The notes under the pieces: generated by a model
The model's database searches: none
What the model was told of the DNA's origin: nothing
Seen by the model: the letters and a program-made list of their open reading frames with translations, nothing else
Shown: positions 1 through 5,620 of the stretch, in pieces
How positions within the stretch are numbered: position 1 is the first letter of the stretch
Layout: every line of letters begins with the position of its first letter
Assembly: GCA_965372385.1 (NCBI GenBank)
Contig: CBDVCD010000126.1
Span: 1-9,259, forward strand
Direction of reading: 5' to 3'
Length of the DNA stretch: 9,259 nt
Origin: JASJBU01 sp965372385
GTDB taxonomy: Bacteria > Pseudomonadota > Gammaproteobacteria > Chromatiales > Chromatiaceae
Position numbers and translations under genes: made by a program

Positions 1-62
1 ACGACGCATTTTCCGTGTGAAGACATGGGAATGACATAGGGAGCTGAATAGTTACCTCAAAA

Positions 63-1343
63 CTACAGTATTTTTCCATTCCAGGCGAACGCCAGACCCG
101 CGGCGGAAGCTATCAGCAGAGGAGGAAACACTCGCATACCAAGCTTGGCGCGCCCAATAAACGTGGCGAGCGAAGCCTTGAACAACGTATTGGAAACCCC
201 GGCAATCAGAATACCCAGCACAGCAACCGATAATGCGAGATCGCCCGCACTCATGCGCGACAAAGTCAGGTTGAGCGCATCCACGTCCGCGATGCCAGAG
301 ATGGCCGCCAACAGGTAGATGCCGGTTTCCCCCATCCATTCCTTCAGCGCTTTGCCGAACAACACTATCAGTGCCAGCAGAGCGCCAAACAAAAGCGCCG
401 TTTTCAACTCCAGGGGATTACGCATGAGCGCCGATGCCTCAGCAGGCCGATCCATGGCCTGCCGCCAGAACAGGAATGCCGATACAAAGATGATCACCGC
501 CATCGCCGCCATGGGGGCAAGCAGCACTGCGAACAACTTCGGGTTAATCAGGCTGGCAACCAGTAACATGCGTGGAAACATGACACCGCAGGCAGTCAGA
601 ATTCCCGCTGCCAACAGGGTTTCCGAGCCGGGGCGCTCCCGGGCTACACGGGCGAACTGCAATGTCAGGGCGGTGGAGGAGATCATGCCAGCCGTCAAAG
701 CGGTAAGCATGACGCCCTTGCTGGCACCCGCAAGCTTCATGGCGAAATAACCGATGAACGAGATGCCAGCAATCAGCACGACCATCCACCAGATCTCGTA
801 GGGATTGAGCGCCTGCCAGGGTCCATAACCCCGGTTAGGCAGTACCGGCAATAACACCACGGATATGAGCAACAGTTGGAGGCCCGCATGCAGTTCGTAC
901 TTCTCGATCCGCTTCAGCCAACCATGCAGAGTCCCCTTCAACTGCAGCAACAACGCGGTAACCACCGCGGCAGCGCCAGCTATGGCCACATGCCCTAGTG
1001 TGGCCATAGCACCGAGTGCGAAGGTTAACTGCGCAACGACCAAGCTGGTGATGCTGACGTCAGTGCCCTGGCGTTGCTGGGCTAGGAGATAGGCTACTGA
1101 CGTGGCAACCGCAAATCCAATAAATAGGAAGCCCAACACGGATGTGGAGAGATATTCGGCGAGGAGACCTGCCACGCCACCGAACAAACCGATAAGACCA
1201 AAGGTGCGCAGACCCGCAACCCGTTCACCCTCCCGCGCCTCACGAAATTTCCAGCCACGCTCGATGCCGATGAGCAGTCCAATGGCCAGAGCAGCGGCCA
1301 GTTGGATGATCTGTTCCGTATCTGTTATTTCAACCACGGTCAT
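63..1343 (-). CDS. MgtC/SapB family membrane protein with DUF4010 domain
   Basis: This 426-residue integral membrane protein is almost entirely hydrophobic, with roughly a dozen predicted membrane segments. The N-terminus (about residues 12-140) is an MgtC/SapB domain, recognisable from the first helix with the pattern IGLLIGIERGW (21-31) and the following GLRTFGLIGL segment. The C-terminal half (about 185-420) matches DUF4010, with NPLELKTALLFG (309-320) and GIADVDALNLTLSRM (350-364). Related two-domain proteins are conserved in proteobacteria, but their transported substrate or target is unknown; stand-alone MgtC is tied to low-magnesium growth and F1Fo ATPase control, and I do not extend that to this protein. 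The start is the ATG followed by TVVEITD, because the family begins just before the first helix; the ribosome site is weak. It starts 9 bases after the stop of the MBL remnant upstream and looks intact. Confidence 0.9.
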   Translation of the reverse strand: MTVVEITDTEQIIQLAAALAIGLLIGIERGWKFREAREGERVAGLRTFGLIGLFGGVAGLLAEYLSTSVLGFLFIGFAVATSVAYLLAQQRQGTDVSITSLVVAQLTFALGAMATLGHVAIAGAAAVVTALLLQLKGTLHGWLKRIEKYELHAGLQLLLISVVLLPVLPNRGYGPWQALNPYEIWWMVVLIAGISFIGYFAMKLAGASKGVMLTALTAGMISSTALTLQFARVARERPGSETLLAAGILTACGVMFPRMLLVASLINPKLFAVLLAPMAAMAVIIFVSAFLFWRQAMDRPAEASALMRNPLELKTALLFGALLALIVLFGKALKEWMGETGIYLLAAISGIADVDALNLTLSRMSAGDLALSVAVLGILIAGVSNTLFKASLATFIGRAKLGMRVFPPLLIASAAGLAFAWNGKIL

Positions 1344-1352
1344 GTCCAGTGT

Positions 1353-1646
1353 CTATTGCCATTCAAGATATTTACTACCTCTCCCTGCCACGCCACCCGT
1401 ACCTGGGTAGACCGGCCCTTCGAAACCGGACTTGACCAACAGCGGAATGCGGGCGGCATGGTCGATATAAGTATGACTCAAAATTACCGCATCGATACTT
1501 TTCGGGTCAAAGGGAAAGGGCACCCGGTTGCGCTCCCCTTCCTTCCTGCCACACTGGATGAGTCCGCTGTCGGGCAAGAGTCAATGGTTTCCCACCTGCC
1601 CACTGTAACCATGATCGCGCGGCCCTAACGCGAGGTTGACGGGCAT
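1353..1646 (-). pseudogene. N-terminal remnant of a beta-CASP metallo-beta-lactamase hydrolase
   Basis: The piece from 1577 to 1353 has, in one frame, residues matching the start of RNA-processing-type MBL/beta-CASP proteins: a GLIQ..RKEGERN segment, then FPFDPKSIDAVILSH, then TYIDHAARIPLLVKSGFEGPVY. In the family this is the zinc-binding HxHxDH motif, but here it reads HTYIDH, a CAC-to-TAC change that removes one zinc-ligand His. Upstream the likeness continues in other frames: MPVNLALG from the ATG at 1646-1644, then WLQWAGGKPLTLA, which corresponds to the usual GSC-LVEAGGKR-LVDCG stretch. At least two frame changes are therefore needed. After GPVY the sequence departs from the family and stops at 1353, so about 400 residues are missing. 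The relic sits between the group II intron relic and the MgtC gene, which may once have been co-transcribed with it. I am confident of the family and sure it is not functional. Confidence 0.8.
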
Positions 1647-1689
1647 CTTACGCGCGATCCCCGAGCCAAACCGCCCCAAACCGAACAGG

Positions 1690-1868
1690 ACTCATGCTTT
1701 TGTATGAAAAACATCGGAAAGCCGTGTACGGGAAAACCGTATGCACGGTTTGATGAGGGAGGGTAGGCTAGCGTGTCTACGGTTGGACTATTGAGGCACC
1801 GCCAGACGAAAGGGGCGGATACAGATAGGTTTGTCCTACGGGTATGTGATGCCTGCTCTCTACTCTAC
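1690..1868 (+). mobile_element. 3' end of a group II intron (domains V and VI), intron otherwise lost
   Basis: Positions 1719-1752 form a textbook domain V: the AGC catalytic triad at 1720-1722, a lower stem GCCGTG/CACGGT, a two-base bulge, an upper stem TACGG/CCGTA and a GAAA-type loop. The sequence after it (GATGAGGGAGGG) is typical of bacterial introns. Domain VI is enlarged: AGGGTAGGC (1760-1768) pairs along all nine bases, with two G-T wobbles, to GCCTGCTCT (1851-1859), enclosing about 82 bases that can fold further (for example CCGCC...GGCGG). The 3' end is placed at CTCTAC, about 1868, because such introns end in A-pyrimidine. No reverse transcriptase/maturase gene and no 5' part is present; the 5' limit given is approximate. 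It lies antisense to the flanking genes and joins the cut kinase gene on its right. Confidence 0.8.
1719..1752 (+). ncRNA. Group II intron domain V hairpin
   Basis: This is a 34-base hairpin with the AGC triad at its 5' base, stems of six and five pairs separated by a TG bulge on the 3' side, and a GAAA loop. It is the most conserved and catalytically central element of group II introns and is the main reason for calling the relic. Confidence 0.82.
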
Positions 1869-2449
1869 CCAGAACAACCTACCTCACCCATCGCCAGAGT
1901 ACGGTCCCGTTCCAGGAAGGCCACCTGCTTGCCCAACCAGGCTTCCGGCGCATTACGGGGTGGGGTGCCGACCAGTTTTAGCCGATGCAGAGGTAAAGTA
2001 CACTCCTCTGTCCCATCCAGGTAATGTTCCCACAGCGCTGTGCGATGCCGGGCACGCCGCATCTTGCCGGGACGGCTGGCTTTTTTCGACGCCTTAATAT
2101 AGGCCACCTCAATACCCAGGCTTTGCAACTCATGTACCAGTGGCAGGCGAAATCTGGCGGCATCCAGGGAACAGAGCGCTTGCAGCCCTTCCAGTGACCA
2201 CCCCGCTTTTTGCCAATGCGCCAAGCAGACCGCGCCGGGTGCGCCAAAGACCGCTGAGCCCGGGTCTGCACTGAGACACCAGACCGATCGACCCAAATCC
2301 GATAACTGCGCTGCCAGGCCTGCAGTCAGGGTGGTCTTGCCGATCCCGGGTTGGCCAAACAGCAATACCCGCCGATCCCGGCTCAACAGATGCCCGGTAA
2401 TCAAGGCAGGCTCACCCTCGAAGTATGCTGTAGAATCGGACTGGTTCAT
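1865..2449 (-). pseudogene. Truncated Clp1/GlmU-type P-loop polynucleotide kinase-like gene
   Basis: The reading frame codes for 194 residues. A Walker A motif GQPGIGKTT lies at residues 32-40, after the hydrophobic strand RRVLLF. It is followed by LSADPGS (60-66) and GAPG, features of bacterial proteins annotated Clp1/GlmU or polynucleotide 5'-hydroxyl kinase, which use ATP to phosphorylate RNA or DNA 5' ends. The later stretch SRPGKMRRARHRTALW...GTPPRNAPEAWLGKQVAFL also fits that family. Two defects stand out. First, the family normally has about 50 residues with a second nucleotide-binding strand between the RLPLVHEL and LGIEVAYIKA regions, and here these are adjacent, suggesting an in-frame deletion. 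Second, the protein ends just after AMGEV, where the family continues for roughly 100 residues. The stop codon lies inside the intron 3' end. The start at 2449 is chosen over the ATG at 2470 because a GGGGGG ribosome site precedes it by five bases. Confidence 0.7.
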
Positions 2450-2480
2450 TTGCCCCCCTGTACTGAGCATAGCGGAAGCG

Positions 2481-2501
2481 GGAGCTATCTCCGCTAGCTC
2501 C
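2481..2501. repeat. Hairpin at the CapA stop / kinase leader
   Basis: GGAGCTA (2481-2487) and TAGCTCC (2495-2501) are perfect reverse complements separated by seven bases. The right arm overlaps the stop codon of the CapA gene. No T-run follows on the minus strand, so it is a poor intrinsic terminator; it may be an attenuating or stabilising hairpin between CapA and the kinase remnant. Confidence 0.4.
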
Positions 2502-3720
2502 TGATATCGAGCTCAAACCTGCCATGCATCAGTTTTGTCACCCCTGTTCCCAGGGAAGCACATTCCCGGTCCATGGTCTGTCGCAGCCAGTTCCGATCCT
2601 GTTCCGTCGGGTAATGCAGACGGAACTGCCTGATCTGCAGGGGTGTCATCGTCACCCTCAGCAATCTGCCGGATCGAGGCTCCATGGTAACAAAGTACAT
2701 CAGAGTCAGATCATCCCGGAAAGCCTCATATCCACCGATGCCCTCGTAGTCATTGAGAAAATCCCCACAGCCATAAAAGATGGGGCGCTGCCGATAAATC
2801 TCGATCGCCTTGGGATGGTGGGAGGAGTGCCCATACACGATATCCACCTCTGCCCTGTCGATCAGCCAATGGGCAAACTGTCGCTGTTCAGATGGAATCC
2901 GGTATCCCCAGTTGCCGCCCCAGTGGATGGAAACCATCACCAGGTCTCCCGGACGCTTCACCACGGATAAGCGGCGTGCCACTCTGGCGGCCTCGACCTC
3001 TGAAAGCTCTTCCAGCAATGCCACCCCCGGCTGCTGGGGCCCAGCCTGCCACTTCCAGGGGACACCGCTCGACCGGTGAGCAAATGCGAATAGCAGCAGC
3101 CTGCCCTTCCCCGGCAGATCGAATATCACCGGCGCCTCTGCCTGTACAGGTCCACATCCGGCGCCGACACTTTTGATTCTGGCGGTTTCAAGTGACTTTA
3201 GCGTCTCCAGCAGGCCATCGTAGCCCCAATCCAGCACATGATTGTTGGCCAGCACACAGGCATCTATCCCCGCTGCCGTCAGGCAGGGCATATTTTTCGG
3301 ATGCATGCGGTAGTTGATGCCTTTTCCGGGCCAATAGGCTTCGCTGGTGGTAACCGCTGTCTCGAGATTGATGATCCGCAGGTCCGGATCGAACTGCTGA
3401 AATTCAGTCAGCGCATCACCCCAGATATAGTCAAAAGATACCGGCCTGGGTATGGGACCGTTTGCCTGCTCCGCGATCTCCACATAGTCTCTGGCGCTTT
3501 TCAGATAACCTTCGTGGATACGCGGATGGCTAGGATGGGGCAATATCTGGTCGATCCCGCGACCTGTCATAACATCGCCGCACAGAAAGAGGCTAATGTT
3601 TTCACGCGATGTTGCAGCGTTGCCGGAAATCATGCCGCCTGTGCCTCGCTCAACCACATCGCCCGCGGAGAGACTGAACGCACCCAGACCGCGCAGGTGA
3701 AGAAACGTCCGCCAGTGCAT
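2494..3720 (-). CDS. CapA family metallophosphatase-like protein
   Basis: This 408-residue protein belongs to the CapA/PgsA family, a calcineurin-like metallophosphatase fold best known from poly-gamma-glutamate capsule export in Bacillus. The family blocks are in order: LFLCGDVMTGRGID (44-57, metal-binding D49), RIINLETAV (115-123), VLANNHVLDWG (156-166), VSIHWGGNWGYR (263-274) and YGHSSHHP (296-303). All expected metal-ligand and catalytic positions (Asp, Asn-His, His-Trp, Gly-His) are present, so the enzyme is probably active. No clear signal peptide is seen, and no capB/capC-like ligase genes are nearby, so a capsule role is not supported and the substrate is unknown. The start at 3720 has GGAG about seven bases upstream; the ATG at 3633 (MISGNAATS) is a possible shorter alternative because the first 29 residues are not family-like. 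It is followed 45 bases later by the kinase remnant. Confidence 0.88.
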   Translation of the reverse strand: MHWRTFLHLRGLGAFSLSAGDVVERGTGGMISGNAATSRENISLFLCGDVMTGRGIDQILPHPSHPRIHEGYLKSARDYVEIAEQANGPIPRPVSFDYIWGDALTEFQQFDPDLRIINLETAVTTSEAYWPGKGINYRMHPKNMPCLTAAGIDACVLANNHVLDWGYDGLLETLKSLETARIKSVGAGCGPVQAEAPVIFDLPGKGRLLLFAFAHRSSGVPWKWQAGPQQPGVALLEELSEVEAARVARRLSVVKRPGDLVMVSIHWGGNWGYRIPSEQRQFAHWLIDRAEVDIVYGHSSHHPKAIEIYRQRPIFYGCGDFLNDYEGIGGYEAFRDDLTLMYFVTMEPRSGRLLRVTMTPLQIRQFRLHYPTEQDRNWLRQTMDRECASLGTGVTKLMHGRFELDIRS

Positions 3721-3746
3721 AGCTCACTCCCGATGAGGTCGCCAGC

Positions 3747-3776
3747 ATAAAAAACCTTCTTCATATACTGAGTCTA
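3747..3776 (-). promoter_or_regulatory. Candidate promoter for the CapA gene
   Basis: On the minus strand TAGACT (3776-3771) and TTTTAT (3752-3747) are separated by 18 bases and lie 27 bases upstream of the CapA start. Each hexamer matches four of six consensus sigma-70 positions. This is a weak, position-supported guess. Confidence 0.3.
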
Positions 3777-3779
3777 GAC

Positions 3780-4143
3780 CGCATTCGTGACTCCCTATTC
3801 CAGCCATCTGAAAGGCCTTTGGCGCTGATCCAGTCGCAGGAGTCTGAAACGAAAATCCATCAGCTGCCGGAATCACGGCTGGAAGGCGGCAAGGCCTTGA
3901 TTTATGTATTGAAGGAACGTCGATCAATACGGGAATATTCAGCACAGCCATACACTGAAAACGGTTGTTGCCGGTGATCTTCACCCTGGCCTTGCGCATG
4001 CCGCATTGGATCAGGGATGGATTCAACGGGCATCTGCAGCGGTGGTGATCAGTGCAGTTTATTCACGCACAACCTGGAAATACGGGGAGCGTGCCCTTTT
4101 CATCCTGCCTATCGGCTATCCCAGGCAGGCAATAACGGATTGA
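3780..4143 (+). pseudogene. Eroded SagB-type nitroreductase family gene
   Basis: Three separated pieces follow the order of SagB/ThcOx-type flavin-dependent dehydrogenases. Piece one, in the frame of 3864, reads LPESRLEGGKALIYVLKERRSIREYSAQP, the N-terminal RRS-R signature that contacts FMN. Piece two, from 3964 in another frame, reads GDLHPGLAHAALDQGWIQRA, then VVISAVYSRTTWKYGERA, a mid-to-late block of the family. Piece three, LFILPIGYPRQ, follows directly and ends with a TGA at 4141-4143; it is the usual C-terminal PLYLIPVGYPR motif. Missing are roughly 80-100 residues between pieces one and two and about 50 between two and three, including the EAGHxxQN block. Intact members oxidise azoline rings in peptide natural products or reduce nitro compounds with FMN. 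No YcaO or precursor peptide is visible here. The region upstream to about 3760 may hold more degraded N-terminus. It diverges from CapA. Confidence 0.75.
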
Positions 4144-4225
4144 TTGCCCGCTTGAATGCATTTTTCTGCAGCAATATGCGATTGATAATAAAAGGATTTT
4201 TTCTTGACATTCAGCCGGCAACCTA

Positions 4226-4261
4226 TTGAGCATCGGTTTCCTGCATTAAACGATGCATCAA
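4226..4261. repeat. Imperfect inverted repeat at the 79-aa gene promoter
   Basis: TTGAGCATCG (4226-4235) and CGATGCATCAA (4251-4261) are reverse complements apart from one extra base, giving a 6-bp plus 4-bp stem around a 15-base loop. The right arm contains the 8-bp palindrome GATGCATC (4252-4259) and lies just upstream of the candidate -10 box. An operator site or a structured element is possible; there is no T-run to suggest a terminator. Confidence 0.4.
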
Positions 4262-4272
4262 TCTCCTATACT
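4244..4272 (+). promoter_or_regulatory. Candidate sigma-70 promoter of the 79-aa gene
   Basis: TATACT (4267-4272) is a strong -10 box match (five of six) followed by an A-rich start region. The hexamer 17 bases upstream, CATTAA, is a poor -35 box, so activator help would be expected. The position, about 50 bases before the start codon, is reasonable. A consensus TTGACA at 4204-4209 has no well-spaced -10 box. Confidence 0.45.
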
Positions 4273-4324
4273 AAAAATAAAGGGCTTATACATCAGGATT
4301 CCCAGCTCAGCAGGAGGCTTAACC

Positions 4325-4564
4325 ATGAATGACACTGACAACAAACCTCAAGTCGGTGCACCGGATCCGGAAATGAAAACCTCACCGATCTTTGATGATA
4401 CCGACCGGGAATTTCTGTCACTGGATACCGAGTTGGAAGAAGGCCTATGTTATTTCAATGACCAGATTTACCGGCTTGGTGATTATGTTTGCAGTGGCGA
4501 TGAATTGTTACGCTGCGAAGTATACGGGGTCTGGATAAGGGAAGGGAGTTGTTACGAGAAATGA
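4325..4564 (+). CDS. Small acidic cysteine-containing protein of unknown function
   Basis: This is a 79-residue protein with a near-perfect ribosome site, AGGAGG at 4312-4317, seven bases before the ATG; that decides the start over the in-frame ATG at 4253. The first 40 residues are polar and acidic (DDTDREF, DTELEEG), probably disordered. The C-terminal half holds four cysteines (42, 56, 64, 76) in a pattern CYFNDQIYRLGDYVC...LLRCEVYGVWIREGSC, which is reminiscent of short DUF1496-like bacterial domains (Cys, aromatic, G-x-x-V-C, then C and G-x-W). That likeness is my impression and not a firm assignment. There is no signal peptide or membrane segment. The cysteine spacing could bind a metal or form two disulphides. 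It stands alone, with its own candidate promoter, and converges on the hibernation-factor gene. The strong start signal argues that it is expressed. Confidence 0.75.
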   Translation: MNDTDNKPQVGAPDPEMKTSPIFDDTDREFLSLDTELEEGLCYFNDQIYRLGDYVCSGDELLRCEVYGVWIREGSCYEK

Positions 4565-4658
4565 CTGTTCTCGTTGATTTGCGATCAAGGCAGACCGCTT
4601 CGGTCACAACCCCGTACCTCGTCCGCCGGAGAGTGTACTAGACGATGGGCGTTGCGGC

Positions 4659-4684
4659 TGTCAGCACCCTTGAGGTGATAGACA
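4659..4684. repeat. Hairpin in the convergent intergenic region
   Basis: TGTC-AG-CACC (4659-4668) pairs with GGTG-ATA-GACA (4674-4684) around a five-base loop with a small internal loop. It lies beside the hairpin at 4686-4711 between two convergent genes. A minor part in termination is possible. Confidence 0.35.
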
Positions 4685-4685
4685 A

Positions 4686-4711
4686 GGGCACCGATGAAGT
4701 TAGCGGTGCCC
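4686..4711 (-). terminator. Probable terminator hairpin after the hibernation-factor gene
   Basis: GGGCACCG (4686-4693) and CGGTGCCC (4704-4711) form a perfect 8-bp GC-rich stem with a 10-base loop. Read on the minus strand it lies 55 bases after the hibernation-factor stop and is followed by TTGTCTAT, a weak T-rich tail. On the plus strand it is followed by GGCTGG, so termination of the minus-strand gene is more likely, though it could stop both convergent transcripts. Confidence 0.5.
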
Positions 4712-4766
4712 GGCTGGAACCTGGTTCAAATGATGACTCTTCCATTATTTGAGATTTCCCAAGGCC

Positions 4767-5333
4767 CTATCCCACGATGTGGTGTTTGCCGATGAGGATG
4801 ACCGTACTGGCCTGCGGACCCTCATCCCCAGCCTCTTCAACAAACCTCACTTCACTGCCTTCAATGAGTTTGTCATAGGCGCCATCCAGTACACTGTTAC
4901 GATGGAAATAGATCTGACGGCCATCCGGCGTTTTGATCATGCCATAATCTTCCATTGGGACCCGTTCCGAGACCAGGCCGTGTGAAGGCTGTTCATGGGT
5001 CTTTGTATCGCCACGCTGGCACCTGGCGTAATCCTCCAGCTGCCGCCTCATTGCACTGAACGTATCGCGGATAACCACATAGATATCTTCATGGGCATGC
5101 TCATCGTGGTGTTCCTGAGTGACGGTCAGCTCTTTTCCCGGGGCCCTCAGGTCAATGTGCAGATGATAGAGCTTTCCTTTATGGTGATGCCGATGCGGTG
5201 ATTCCACCACTACCCGGCAACTCATGATATGTTCATAAAATAGCTCCAGCTTGGCGGCCTCTTTGCGAATCCGGCTCTCAATGGCCGGCGAAGGGTCCAT
5301 TTGCCGAAATGTGATTTGTAATGGCACTTGCAT
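4767..5333 (-). CDS. HPF/RaiA-type ribosome-associated factor with C-terminal cold-shock domain
   Basis: This protein has 188 residues from the ATG at 5333, which has AAAGGAGGT eight bases upstream; the longer frame starting at 5447 has no such support. Residues 1-105 match the HPF/RaiA (sigma-54 modulation protein/S30AE) fold: MQVPLQITFRQMDPSPAIESRI, then a VESPHRHHHKGKLYHLHIDL strand pair, then an EDIYVVIRDTFSAMRRQLEDY helix. HPF proteins bind the 30S decoding centre and silence ribosomes in stationary phase or starvation. Residues 128-188 form a small cold-shock-like OB domain, with DYGMIKTPDGRQIYFH (129-144) corresponding to the RNA-binding face (YGFI and IYFH). This two-domain architecture is known in proteobacteria and differs from long HPF, which carries a dimerisation domain instead. 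The His-rich loop (residues 47-83) is family-typical. Divergent from the CheR gene; convergent with the 79-aa gene. Action on ribosomes is inferred from the family. Confidence 0.88.
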   Translation of the reverse strand: MQVPLQITFRQMDPSPAIESRIRKEAAKLELFYEHIMSCRVVVESPHRHHHKGKLYHLHIDLRAPGKELTVTQEHHDEHAHEDIYVVIRDTFSAMRRQLEDYARCQRGDTKTHEQPSHGLVSERVPMEDYGMIKTPDGRQIYFHRNSVLDGAYDKLIEGSEVRFVEEAGDEGPQASTVILIGKHHIVG

Positions 5334-5492
5334 AGACTCAAACCTCCTTTCAACCACAGGTTCTCTTACTTTTATGATAGTACGCCTGCAAGATAATATA
5401 GACGGTCTCAGAGCACCCCCGTTGACCCAAGACAAGGCGCAGTCCACTGAAAAAGGGTTACAGGATTATTCCTCTGTCCTGGGCTCGATGAA

Positions 5493-5519
5493 TTGCCCAG
5501 CCAAAGCGACTGCTAAAAT
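5493..5519 (+). promoter_or_regulatory. Candidate extended -10 promoter of the CheR-type gene
   Basis: TAAAAT (5514-5519) is preceded by TGC, giving an extended -10 element. TTGCCC (5493-5498) lies 15 bases upstream as a possible -35 box; that spacing is short, but an extended -10 tolerates it. Transcription would begin near 5526, leaving a leader of about 95 bases that contains the inverted repeat at 5543-5603. Confidence 0.4.
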
Positions 5520-5542
5520 GAACCTATGGCCGAGTTGAAATA

Positions 5543-5603
5543 ATGACCAGACTCAATGATTGTCCCATGGCCATTCATGCAACGCACTGATCTGTCTGGT
5601 CAT
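5543..5603. repeat. Perfect 10-bp inverted repeat in the CheR gene leader
   Basis: ATGACCAGAC (5543-5552) and GTCTGGTCAT (5594-5603) are exact reverse complements with 41 bases between. Near the centre lies the 8-bp palindrome ATGGCCAT (5567-5574). In RNA this would be a long-loop hairpin ending 17 bases before the CheR start codon; in DNA it could be a looped operator. It also contains a 15-codon open frame (5543-5590), which lacks a ribosome site. Confidence 0.5.
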
Positions 5604-5620
5604 CTACGACAGAATCACCC

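Noticed and set aside
1..62. Possible terminator after the MgtC-like gene.
   Set aside because: No hairpin with a T-run was found in these bases on the minus strand, and the sequence ends at the window edge.
319..750. A 143-codon plus-strand frame opposite the MgtC-like gene.
   Set aside because: It is low in hydrophobic pattern, has no family resemblance, and lies antisense to a well-supported membrane protein gene.
3724..4026. A 100-residue minus-strand frame containing SLIQCG, like the SLIQ/GLIQCG run in the MBL remnant at 1353-1577.
   Set aside because: The likeness is limited to five residues. The plus strand of this region clearly carries SagB-type blocks, so the minus-strand frame is a shadow.
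4593..4605. A small hairpin GACCG-CTT-CGGTC just after the 79-aa gene.
   Set aside because: A five-pair stem with a three-base loop and no T-run is too weak to call a terminator.
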